Positions 33,481 to 44,711 of a stretch of 64,000 nucleotides of DNA are shown here, one piece after another. Positions within the stretch are counted from its first letter, which is position 1; each line of letters starts with the position of its first letter. A model generated the notes under the pieces. That model was not told the DNA's origin, ran no database searches, and saw only the letters and a list, made by a program, of their open reading frames with translations. Source of the stretch: Dryococelus australis (lineage: Eukaryota; Arthropoda; Insecta; Phasmatodea; Phasmatidae); assembly GCA_029891345.1 (NCBI GenBank), contig CM057009.1:311836166-311900165 (forward strand), written 5' to 3'. Made by a program: the position numbers and the translations under genes.

Positions 33481-34180
33481 AATGTGTTCCTTTGGCAAAA
33501 TATAGTATTTTTTATACCTTCACCAGATCCAAGAGAATCTAGAGAAATAATCCTTTCAGGTGAGTTTGGTCCTGATTTTAAATGTGAATTTTTAATATAT
33601 TTTTCCTAAATTGAACTAATTATATTATTATACTTCCAACCAATACATGAACTTAGATTATTATTTTCTTGTTAGGAATATATTTTTGAAATATAGCATT
33701 GGATAATAAAACAATTTCTGTGTAATTTTTAATGTCATTCTCATTGTAATTACCTGCAAGTTCTCATAGCTACTTTTTATTAACAATTAAGAAAACCCTT
33801 CTGTTAATTTATATTCTTTATCTTTGACAAATAGTGTGTAAACATCTATCTCTACTTGTGTATCTCGAATTTCAAAATTTTGACCCTCTCCTTGTAAATC
33901 GTTTTTCTTTAATGTTATTAATATCTACAGAAATATATTTCCCTAGTCAGGTGGTTGCGTCTTTCAATGCCGTTATACCCAAACTTGGAGACATATCTTT
34001 AGCAAATAATCTTTCAAATGATGTTTCTTCAGGAGTAGGTGGATAATCTAAATTTTTTACAGCAACAGTAACTAATGTTGTTATTAAAATTTTATTTTCT
34101 TCACTTCCTTGTTCTACTTTTTTACCAATATTTCGTCATTCGTGAATTAAATATAGAACTTTCTTCTTATTTCTTTCATA
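33480..34180 (-). pseudogene. Polinton 2 conserved structural protein (GLxxLLxK family)
   Basis: On minus, frames read VTVAVKNLDYPPTPEETSFE near 34070, ISVDINNI near 33930, EIRDTQVEIDVYTLFVKD and EYKLTEG near 33875-33800, then YNENDIKNYTEIVLLSNA near 33755-33700. The YKLTEG start of the conserved core and the DIxNYxxI(L) block correspond to the GLFELI and YLVLHTN blocks of Polinton 1 at 4.8-5.4 kb. Function is unknown. It is common beside Polinton capsid genes as far as I recall. Stops throughout. Confidence 0.5.
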
Positions 34181-34230
34181 ATTTTGTATCTCAGAATGAG
34201 TAATTTAACTCGATAACCATCCTTAGAATC

Positions 34231-34234
<4 letters not shown>

Positions 34235-34303
<69 letters not shown>
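34235..34303. repeat. (AT)n microsatellite at the edge of Polinton 2
   Basis: A 69-bp AT tract directly beyond the last recognisable Polinton 2 gene. It may mask the element terminus. Confidence 0.95.
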
Positions 34304-34304
<1 letters not shown>

Positions 34305-37240
34305 CCTTTTAAATGAGTTATAAAAGCATTGTGCGCTTTGATAAGGAAACTTTTCCCCCAGCTGATCAAACTAGAGGGAATTTAAGTATTTACAATAATA
34401 TAATTGAATTTGATATTCCTATAAGTTATGCATAATATCAAACATGTTAGTCGGATGTTAGTTTGGTTTATAGTAATATTTATACTTAGAGTGAAAATAA
34501 TCATGTTAGATATTAAATATGTAAATACTAGGACTAAAAAGTGAGTTTGACTTCCAATGAAGCACTGAGTATGTTATCAAACCTATAGTTGTATTCCTAT
34601 CTTGTTTATTTATTTATTTGGTTATTCATCGGTCCATGGGTTTTTGGTTTCATGTCGTTGCATCCATACGACTTGGAGTTGGATATTCATTATGCCAATA
34701 CTATGGTTAATTTTCTTGATATGTGATTAAAATAAATATATACTTATCCTGAATGGTTCTTGAATTACTATGTATATACTACTTATATATTAATATTCTC
34801 GCTAAATACGCATTTTTGTTATGCGAATATACATATTTTACTTATAATGATTGAAAACGTGTATGCTCAACTCTCCCAATGTAAGCCTAACCTATCATTA
34901 GCGATAGTTTTTTAAAGTTTCTCAAAATATTAAGCTGTATAGATAACAATTAAACATGGTGTTCTTCGGAAGTTTGCGAGAATTTATCAGTCTTTCAGAA
35001 ACAGTCATCCTAGAATAATTTAAAATATTAAAATGTTTTTGGATATAATAGGGTATGTTAGGTAATGCATTTACTTGCATTATGTAAAATTGATGTATGT
35101 TATGTAATGAGTACTTAGCATTTGTGTTATTACACTATATTAAATTAGTATTCGTTGAGATGGATAAAAAGAACGATAATTTTTAAGGAATATTTAATAT
35201 TTGATATTTAAGATGAGTGGGTTTAAACAAATATCGCGCATAGTAATTTATATATCCGTATTTACCTCGTTGGGAATTGAAACAATGAATATGTTAGTAT
35301 AACAGTCAATGCCTGAGTAGGTTGAAGTTTTGACTAAAATAGTACATATGCTTGAATTTTGATGTTTTTCGAAGTAAATAAATACAATTACCTTTAAACA
35401 ACATTTAAGCTTTTGTGCGATGAGAAAAGGTTTAGTTGTAAAAATACTTATTATGCAGATAAGACCTAAGTATCCTAGAAGGATCGAATTAAGTCTTAGA
35501 AAGAGCAGATCTTAAAAAAAAAAAACTTTAATTGAGGGGTTTTTATGAAATAAACAAGTTTTCATTGCATATGTAGTATGGGATAATACAATTTCAGTGA
35601 TACGAGTTTTTTATTTTGATATTAATTTGGTTATAAATGATGTTATATAGTAAATTAGAAAAATGGTTTCTTGGTAAGGTATTTTTTCTGTATATCATCA
35701 TACTTTAGATTAAATATGTGTGATAATGTGTATTGGAAGGCAGATGATGGAGATTTGTTCATTTGTGTTGTATGATATGTTGATATAGTTTACAGGTATA
35801 TAGTTTTGCTTGTAAAGTTGGATGTTATTGAGTTTTGCAGTTACCTGGTATGGTGTATGCAAATGAGTTGTGTGTGAGGGTGTGTGTATGTGTGTGTTTT
35901 GGAGTAGATGTATGTCATTTTGGGTTAATTTTAGGTTGATTTGGGCTATTTTGGGTTAATTTGGTTCATTAGGAACAAGTCTTGGGTGGAATGGGTTTGC
36001 CACTAGGAATATTTTAGGTTATTTGTATGTTTGCTTGTTCGTAAATATGCATGTTTAACAGTAATTGCTTGTAAGTATAATAACATCTTTCTGGGAGTGG
36101 GTTTACTGTTTGCTGTTTGGGATAAATTTTTGTGATAGGCAGTTAAATTGTTTGCTAGGAGGGATGAATTGGAATATTTAAAGGAACCTATGAAAATCTC
36201 ATGTATCCAATCTGGTTAATAGTTTAACAAATATGTGTGTATGTTGCGTATAAAGCAGACATGTATGATGCATACAAAGCAAATGTTAAATTATATCCAC
36301 TTATAATAGTTTGGGAAAACTTTGACATCTGAGAATCTGTTATATTTTGACACTCTCATGGAAATATCATGTGGTGTAAGAGGGAGAAATCTCTGTCACT
36401 CTCTAACCTTCGTTTTGTTTATATGAGTGTTTAGTAGAGCTATAAATGAATGTAAATTTATATGATGAATTTACTAATATTACATGATTTTGATATTAGT
36501 TGAATGGTGTGTTCGCTGATTCCACAAACATGATAGGGAATGTTGAATTCGTATTTTCTTAATTAGTAATAATACTTAACTAATGCACATGATTAGGGGT
36601 GATGTAATGTATGATTGCGAAATTCGTTTCCCATACAATACTAACATCATGAAATTTCTAAAAGGTTAATGTGAATATGTGTCAATGTCATAATTACATG
36701 TAGGCTGGAAAAAAAGAAATAAGTATACCTAACATGTATTGTATATTTAAACCAGTTACTTAGAGACATCACTATATGTTAACATTCGTTTGAAGGGGTA
36801 ATAACATTTAAACCACATATTCTACAGAAGTGTTTCTGGTTTACGATTATTTAAGCCGAACAGTTAAAAAATATTTACAAATTTTAAAGATATATTTTTC
36901 ACATATCATTTTATCTCTTTGTATGATATTTACTTCATGAGCAAGTATAAAGGTATGTTTGTGTTTAGAGTAATATTATAGGATCGTGGAGAGATGTTCA
37001 CATTTCAGTAGTAGAAGATCAAATGATCTCCGAACTGTATTGGCATTGTGATTGATAAACTGTGTTTGCCATTGTTTCATTCAATGGTTCACCGGTAGAT
37101 TGTATCTCTAACAATTGGTTGATATTTCCTCCTCGTATATTACTACATTAACGAAAGGTATAAGAACTCGTTGTCTTAAGGTATTTAGTTCAGTCTGTTT
37201 AGGATGACTGAGACTCTGCATTCTTGACAGAAACCTCGCA
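34304..37240. other. AT-rich intergenic stretch
   Basis: No ORF of note on either strand. A TG-rich tract lies at 35860-35910, and the hexamer-like run ttttgggttaatttt recurs at 35918-35965. Nothing else recognisable. Confidence 0.55.
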
Positions 37241-38285
37241 TCAATCACAAGCATTAGATATGAGGCATAAGTGTTGTTATTGTGCTAAGGAGTATTTCGA
37301 TGAGGGAAATTATGTTCTCATGAACGATACTGCCGTAATAAACTTACCCTCCATCTACATAGATGTTTGAAATGTTAATCATTGTTTGATACTAGTGATA
37401 AACTAGATCTACATGTTATGAGCTGCTGTGGTTTTACTCCGGCAATGGATGAACCATCCCTTGGATTACACTGTCAGCCCTGCAATAAAAACTGTGAGCA
37501 TATTCGCAATATGCGGTGAGATGAAATAATTAATTTTGTAATGAATCCTGAGTGTGTTAGATATTGCTGTACAATCTGTGGATGTATATTTACGGGACAA
37601 TATGCATTAGCAAGGCATGTATCAGTATGTAAAGGTAATACATCATCGGGAATATAACACATATGTCGTTTCTGTGGAGAAACATTTACCGAATATCGTT
37701 ATGTTCATCGTCATGAAAAGAGAGCATGTTCCAAGAATCCTACTTTGAAAGTATACCGATGTGGAATATGTCTACATTTGTTTAAGAAAGAGAATGGAAT
37801 AAAGAAGCATGAGAAAGAATGTAAAATTTCCTTGCAATCAAGTGAATTGCTTACATGATTGGCAACTACTTCGGAAGAGAGTAACATAAGCTCATTTCCA
37901 GTGTAAACTTGTGAGGAGGTATTTACTTTACAACACAATATGAGAAGGCATCAAAACATAAATAACTGTTTAGGAAACATACTTAGGAAAAAATATTTTT
38001 GTAGTAAATGTAATTCGGAGTTAAGTGATCATACCCACCTTGAAAAACATTTGTTAACTTGCGATGGAAGTGATGGGCTGGATAACACAATGGTTTGTGG
38101 AAAGGAGTGCCGCTTTTGTGTAAAGTTATTTACATTCTGTTATAATATGTAATGTCACATGATGAACAATTGTTTAAAAAATCCTGAATGTATAGTACAT
38201 CGATGTATGATGTGTGTACAAATATTTACCAGTAAATATATATATGACAAATATATAGTTAAATGTAAACACAGTGAAATACAGT
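37240..38285 (+). pseudogene. Multi-zinc-finger gene, decayed (unknown family)
   Basis: Successive CxxC-x12-H-x3-5-C/H fingers appear in alternating frames: KCCYCAKEYFDEGNYVL near 37266, CCTICGCIFTGQYALARHV near 37565, CRFCGETFTEYRYVHRHE near 37667, YRCGICLHLFKKENGIKKHE near 37755, FCSKCNSELSDHTHLEKH near 37998, and RCMMCVQIFTSKYI near 38205. At least seven fingers with N-terminal and linker material lie in about 1 kb. The usual TGEKP linkers of KRAB-type fingers are absent, and the terminal pair is often His-Cys. Stops at 37518, 37657, 37858 and others kill it. Its style resembles the fingers at 17.2-17.5 kb, and both lie near related satellites. Confidence 0.6.
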
Positions 38286-38289
38286 GATG

Positions 38290-39720
38290 TAATTTTTTTA
38301 TTTTTCATGGAAACTGTATATATTTGAAGATAATGTAATTTTATGAAATGGTTTGGAGGTTGTAATATTTATATTTGAATTGTTTACACCAATGTTTTGT
38401 TGAGTGGAGAATATGATTGAGTGTATTTATATATGCAATTTTGATTATTGTGTGAAATAAAATTAGAAGTGTTAGGAATACCATTGGTTTTATTCTTTCC
38501 CTACTTTTATTAACTGATTGGGAAAAACATTTGTAGTCTTATCTGTGTTAAAGGTGAATTGAAAACGTTATTATCAAATAAAAATTTTTTCTCATTGTAG
38601 TAGAGAGGGTTATTATACATATATATTAATTGCAAGCTAAGTTTGACATATCTATTGAGATGGAGTTTTCTGGCAATTTAAATGGCATTTAGAAGAGATA
38701 TACGCGACTTCATGTTGAAAGTATTTTTTTTTTTTCAGAAAATAAAGCAAAGAAATGAAAAATTTTGTTAATTAATTACTTAATAGCAAGAAGTTTTTTG
38801 TTCTACTTATTATTAATGATTTTGAATATAGAGATAATTGCATGACTTTAGTATATTCTCAAATGTTATCCACCTTTCAGTAATATTCGCTTTGACACTA
38901 GACAAGGCGTGGGAGGTCGTATCTTTTTAAAAATGAAGTATGTCTCTCTGATGTTGTGATTGAGTTCTGAGCTTGTTTCTATATGCGAAAATTATTCGAA
39001 TATCCTGACATTGGATGGAAAAAATATCGGTCTTTTAATTGAAAATCTTTTAGTAATATGTTTTGTTGAATATAAGGGAATGAAATGACTTCCACGATCT
39101 GATGGAGAAGGTATGCGAATTAAAGGTAATGTTAGATTAGCTGGTTGGAATGTTTTGGAAACTCAGTCTGTTGATTTGATGGTAGTATTATAAGCTGAAA
39201 TGGTATCATAATATGATCGTGTTTGTTTTGGTTCATTTGAGATGTATGGTAAGTTAATATATTTGTAAAGTTATTTTTTCTTAGTGTTCTGGTAAGTGTA
39301 GTTGAGTTGTGTAATTGGATGTGTGTGTTTGTGTGTATGTGTGTATGTTTGTGGTCTGGCATAAGATGAGGAGCTGCTTGTGGTGCTGTCTTGGTATTTG
39401 GAGAATGTGGAGTCTGTGGAGTTTTTGCATAAGTGTGAACTCACCTCACAAGCATACTTGTTTCCTGAGCAATGTTCGCGAGATTTGATTACTTGTTATG
39501 CATTTTGTATCGGAATGTAAGGTATGAGTTTCGAACCAATACAAAAATTATATTTTGTATAGTTATCCATTACTTATTACACCAATCTATTTACCTTGCT
39601 GGGTTTTGCTCGTTATTCACTGTTTAGAGTACAAACTAACAAAACTGAATATAATGTAAGTATCCTGAATGGGAATCGAGTTCAGGAGCAATCTGCTCAC
39701 ATGTCGTTAGAGTCCGAGTT
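38290..39720. other. AT-rich stretch between zinc-finger gene and satellite
   Basis: A TG-rich tract lies at 39310-39355. An ORF of 71 codons at 39596 runs into the satellite. No gene is recognised. Confidence 0.5.
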
Positions 39721-39724
39721 CAAT

Positions 39725-40940
39725 GTATATAGCTTTGGTAGATGGAAAATTATGAGGTACGATGCTTCTAAAAGGGTTTGCCCTTGTTGTCTTGTTTGTT
39801 GTTGGGTTTGATTTGCATGTTATGAATTTTAAGATTGTAGCATTGGTATATGGGGTAATTGTAAGTTACTATGTTTTTATAAGGACTTTAGTTGTGTTTG
39901 TCCTTGGAGTCTTGTTTGTTGTTTATGTTGATGTGCATGTTATGAATTTGATGTTTGTAGGGTTTATAGATGGTAAATTATGAGATAGTATTCTTATAAA
40001 AGGGCTTAATGTCCATTTGACTCTGTAGTCTTGTTTGTTGTTGGGGTTTGTATTTATGTTATGAATATTATGTGTTTATCTTTGGTAGATGAGTACTATG
40101 ACTTAGCATGCTTATACGAGGGATTAAGGCATAATTGAACTTTTCAGAAAGGATTTAAGGTCTAAATGACTTTACCATTGTCTTAGATATTGAATACCAT
40201 GCCTATGTTATGAACTTTATCACTATATCTTCAACGATTCAGAAATTATGAGTATGATCATAAAATAGCTTAAATGCACAATTGACCTTGTTCGAAAGGT
40301 CTAATGGCTTAAATTACCTTAGCACTGTGTTGGATATCGCATACGATGGCTATGTTACGAATTTTATCACTATATTTTCAAAGGTTTGGAATATATGAGT
40401 ATGATCAAAAATGGGCTTAAATGCATCATTTACCTTGTCAGAAAGGTCTTTGGGCTTAAATGACCTTAGCATCTTGATGGATGTTGGGTATGATGCCTAT
40501 TTTATGAATTTGATTACTATATCTTCAACTGTTCGGAAATTATCACTACATTTTACAAAAGGCCTTAACTCAAATTAAACTTATGGCATAAAGTATTAAG
40601 GGCCTAAATGACCTTACCAGTATGTTGTATGTCGGGTACGATGTCTATGTTATTAATTTGATGAGCATATCATCAATGGTTCGTAAATTATGACATTTTA
40701 CAAAAGGGCTTAAAAACATAATTGACCTTGTCAGAAAAATCTTAGGGGTTAAATGACCTTAGCATCTTAATGCATATCGGGTACGAAGCCTATGCTATGA
40801 ATTTGATTACTATATCTTCAACGGTTCCGAAATTATGACTACATTTTACAAACGTTCTTAAATGCATAATTGATCTTGTCAGAAAGGTCTTAGGGCTTAT
40901 AATTATGTTGTATGTCGGGTACGCTGTCTATGTTATGTGG
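39725..40940. repeat. 120 to 150-bp satellite, about nine units
   Basis: The first three units have a 120-bp period (cttgtttgttgttggg near 39783, 39903 and 40022). From 40140 the period is 139-150 bp, tracked by the block cctatgttatgaattt near 40201, 40348, 40496, 40646, 40788 and 40927. The blocks ggttcggaaatta and gatgcctatgtta are shared with the complement of the 118-bp satellite at 11.3-12.1 kb. A GA-rich run follows at 40955. Confidence 0.85.
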
Positions 40941-42315
40941 GGTTCTAAGTGACGAGGAGGAGGATGAGAAGGAGGAGGAGGAACAGCATCAGTTTATTAT
41001 CCTCTTCTTTGGGACCCTTCCCAGGTTAATCTTATGGCACCATGCTTGCCGGTGACCAATCCAATCTGAAACCGGCACGCCCCTACTACTCATAGAAGAA
41101 AAACATGTGTCAAAGTTCGCATTGAACTCGTAAAGATTTAAATTGTATGCCCTTACTTTTCGTTTTTTGTTTAACTGGTACCGTTAGGATTATTAAAACG
41201 AATTGTATACACGAGTGCACTATTTTAACCAAATGATATGCAGTTTAAACCTTAAACTGAGCGCTGTGATGATTAAACGAAGACGAAACGAAAGGCGTAG
41301 GTACACGGGATGCAGAACTACTTCACTAAAAACAAGTTCAGCCATTGAAAGAGGTTACACTGCCTTCGAACGAGTTCCGATCGCAGTTGTTTCTCGTTCA
41401 AAGTGAACAGACTTCACAAGTAGTTTCGAACGACTTCTCTTCTCTGCTGCACTCCTATTGGCTGCTTCGAAGCAGTATATTGCTGTATTTGGCGGGAATT
41501 CCTGCACTTGTTGAATTTACTGAAGTTCAAGGTCGGGTGTATATATATACATAATATATATAATATATATAAAATATATATAATACCCGCCCATTATGCC
41601 ATTACAGTAAAAGTGTACGTTTCATAACAATAAAAATAATCAGTAGTGATACAAGTTGGAGGATATTGTAATTAAATACTATACATTTCAAGTTCCATGT
41701 TTGTTCAGGTTGGAATTCCCATTGATTTCATTCTGCTTTGGGCGTGTAAACGTGAAAACATGTTCTGTTTTTAAACTTGTTCAGACAAGTGTACCGAATG
41801 TGTTTATCTGAATGTGTTTAACAGCACTCGTGTAACCACGAGCGCAAAAGCGGAATTAATGGCTGAATGTTCATATTACCTCGTAAAATGGGGTTTTGAA
41901 AGACGAAATACATTTTAGAATATATTTTGTATTGGTTTTATTACATTATTCGTTGTTATTTCACTTGCTGCACGTTGTTTAACGGCCATTTTTTTACGGT
42001 GTGTGACGGTCATTTTTACACGTTGATTAACTGATCCATTGGTTAAAAAACCACTGAAAAACAGTGAAAAAAATGACTGCTGAATGAGTGGAAAATGTCA
42101 CAGAACCAATAAGCGAAGGAAATCTGGAATTTTTTCACCAATTCATTAGTTAAATTCACTGAAGTGAATGTTGAATCTGTGAGGCACTCTCGACTTATTG
42201 AAACAGTGAAATTCTCACTGATTGGGATTTAGAGTGTAGAAAAACTTTCTAGGGGCTTGAACGCAGTAGGCCTACCCTACTTCCGCTTTTAGAAGGGGAT
42301 TCTATAGTCTCACTC

Positions 42316-42347
<32 letters not shown>

Positions 42348-43860
42348 TCAACACTTTTACACACAGCCACCTGGAAAATAGATGCGAAACAATGGCAGTA
42401 GTACTACAGGAAATCGTTTTTTAAATTTTTATGTAGTAATTTTCTTTCAAATCTATGACTAGCATACACACTTGAGTTATTAACTTCTTTATCCTGTCTC
42501 GCTGGATTTCTAGCAAAATATATCAAAATTCTTCGAAAATATATGCTAAAAAAACCTACGCATTCGTATTCATGTCAGGCAGTTAGTGACCTTTTGAAAT
42601 GGGTGATATTACCATAAATATTTACTGTCACGATTTGTTTTTCTCACTTTCTTATTGAACCGTACTTACGAAACACAAATTGTACCATAGTCTACACCAA
42701 TTTTAATAATGAACTTATGCTGCAGAGTTACAGAATATGGTCATATTATATTTTAAGTATTTTTATTGCATTATTTTTTATTATAATTTTTATTATTTTG
42801 GTTTAAATTACATATATATTATTTAAGATTTAACTTATATGCTTTATAAGTATTTTATTTTAATTATTTTGTATATAGTACTTTTTATTAAACTTTAAAT
42901 TGTATCGAGTGCGTGTCTATAGGTTCGTATTTTCAGGCAGGTGAGATTATATAATCAGAATATATGATTACGTTACTATGACAAGCGGGTAAAGTTCTGC
43001 TGTTCCACAATATATCACTCTGAGGAAGAAGAAATTGTGTTCATTCTGCACAGTTTGTACGTGCACTGATCTTTGAAGCACTTCCCGCCACCAGATGTTC
43101 AAAAGTAATTGCTCCCTGACTGCAATTGCAAACTCGCCTGTGGTTCTTCCGTCTGGAATACTTAGCTCTGCTAGCGGGTGGACTGCATGGCCACACGTGA
43201 AAAAAATTATCCGTACGGACAATCCTTCCGACACAGAGCACTTGATGGCGTCGGCCGAGGAGAAATTTATTTCATATTTGTCCTGCACAGCTACTATTCA
43301 ACTTTTAGATAGTATTAGTAATCACCACGCAAAAAAAAAAAAATTATTTGAGCGCACAGTTTCCACACAAATACATGTCAAAATCACCGTTCGAGCACTT
43401 TAGATATGTACGAATAATTAAAACAAACCTACGTGCAGGATTGTGATAAGTCACACTGAAACAAAACGCCAAAAGCTTTTCCACAAAATATATAAAATCG
43501 TGCAAAGAAATGTTTCTGCAATTCCGAATAAAAATTGCTTACGTAAGGAAATCTTGCGTAATTTTTATCCGGGGCTGCACCTGAATTTTCGTAAAACAAC
43601 TTTGGCTAAGCGTACCTTAAAAGAATTGAGGCAAGACGTTTCTGTTCTCGTGGTTAAGTTTACTGCAAATGGTTTGGTTATTTGTACATTACAAGAATAG
43701 CAAAACCTCGACTTTGACGTGCCGTTCTGCAAAAACATGCTATCTAGAACAAAATGTTGTCTGGGGGAATTGTGGTCACGATAAAGTATGCAAGCTGGAC
43801 ATTATCTGGTAAAAATATGAAATAACATAGTTTTCCGTGGCCAACGCCCTTGAGGATACA
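40941..43860. other. Intergenic stretch with microsatellites and minor ORFs
   Basis: It includes a (GAGGAG)-rich tract at 40955-40990, an AT-rich tract at 41525-41583, an A run at 42321-42347, and a possible 0.6-kb element with TACACGAGTGC inverted ends (41208 and 41834). Opposite ORFs at 42968-43403 and one at 43443-43700 (85 codons, basic) have no recognised domain. No gene is called. Confidence 0.45.
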
Positions 43861-43912
43861 AAGGCGAAATAGCCGCATATACTGCGAACTCCAGTTACGC
43901 ATGCCAGCAGAA

Positions 43913-43972
43913 TGACGTCACTGGCCAGCAGCCCAGCCAAGACGGAACCTTCCGCAGGTTAAAGTAGCCAAT
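43913..43972. promoter_or_regulatory. Possible promoter: CRE palindrome plus CCAAT box
   Basis: A perfect cAMP-response element TGACGTCA at 43913-43920 is followed 47 bp later by CCAAT at 43968-43972, in locally GC-richer DNA (43860-44100). No obvious coding start follows. It could belong to a solo LTR or to an unseen host promoter. Confidence 0.25.
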
Positions 43973-44711
43973 CAGACACGAGGCCGTCCCCAGACCATCT
44001 TCTAGTCAATCCTAAACCGCATATGCACTAATATAATCCGTGCGTCTGCAGAGTGAGGCGATATTTCCGTTGAGTTGAGTTACTGAGAGATTTGAGCGGC
44101 TCTTAACAACGAGGTCTTGAGAGTCGATCTCAAATTTCCGTGATATTACGTAAAAGAACAGGTGAAAAATCCATCCATCTTAGTTGAATAATATCTTTTT
44201 TTTTCCCAACATCATAATATAGTTAACTGCATAAGAACGTTCTGCAGATTCATAGAGATTTCGTCAACGCGCTAATAACAAAAGTATTGTTTCGGCGGAT
44301 TTTTTCCTGCATATTTTGTTCTTAAACTTGATTAAAAAACGAATTAAAATCTTCCCATAGCGAGTCTGTCAGACCAGTGACATATGCGCACAGTAAAAAA
44401 AATTATATATTGATATAAGATATTTTTTAGTTTTTCCGTAGTATCGAATGTTTGATGTGTAGGCGTTTGTTGTATGTGATGTGTGCAATTTTCAGACAAT
44501 TGAAGGAACACTGTAAATAAGTGTCAACTCGACTTCTTAAACTGTAATGGAACCTATTCACAGTTTTGATATATTGGAACAGTTCAGGCTGCAAATATAA
44601 GAATATTTAGAGTTTCTAATATACAAATTTTCGAACTTACTTACACATTTGAATGTTTCCTAGGCAAATGAAAGAACTTGGCCATTTAAGACAGGGAAAT
44701 AAATTTTGCCA

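Larger units (their letters stand above)
23990..34230. mobile_element. Polinton/Maverick element 2, near-complete gene set, decayed
   Basis: It carries recognisable PolB, penton-like protein, packaging ATPase, integrase, fibre-like repeats, adenain-like protease, pVI-like protein, PLA2 protein and the NELVDRL-type structural protein. The plus-strand genes are PolB and the ATPase; the rest form a long minus-strand series. About 10 kb of gene content is at the lower end of, or slightly below, the usual 15-20 kb Polinton size, and no major capsid gene was identified. No terminal inverted repeats were found. The right limit is placed at the (AT)n tract. All genes have frameshifts or stops. Confidence 0.85.

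Noticed and set aside
42968-43403. Overlapping ORFs of about 100 codons on both strands
   Set aside because: No domain is recognised and both strands are open over the same bases; not enough to call a gene.
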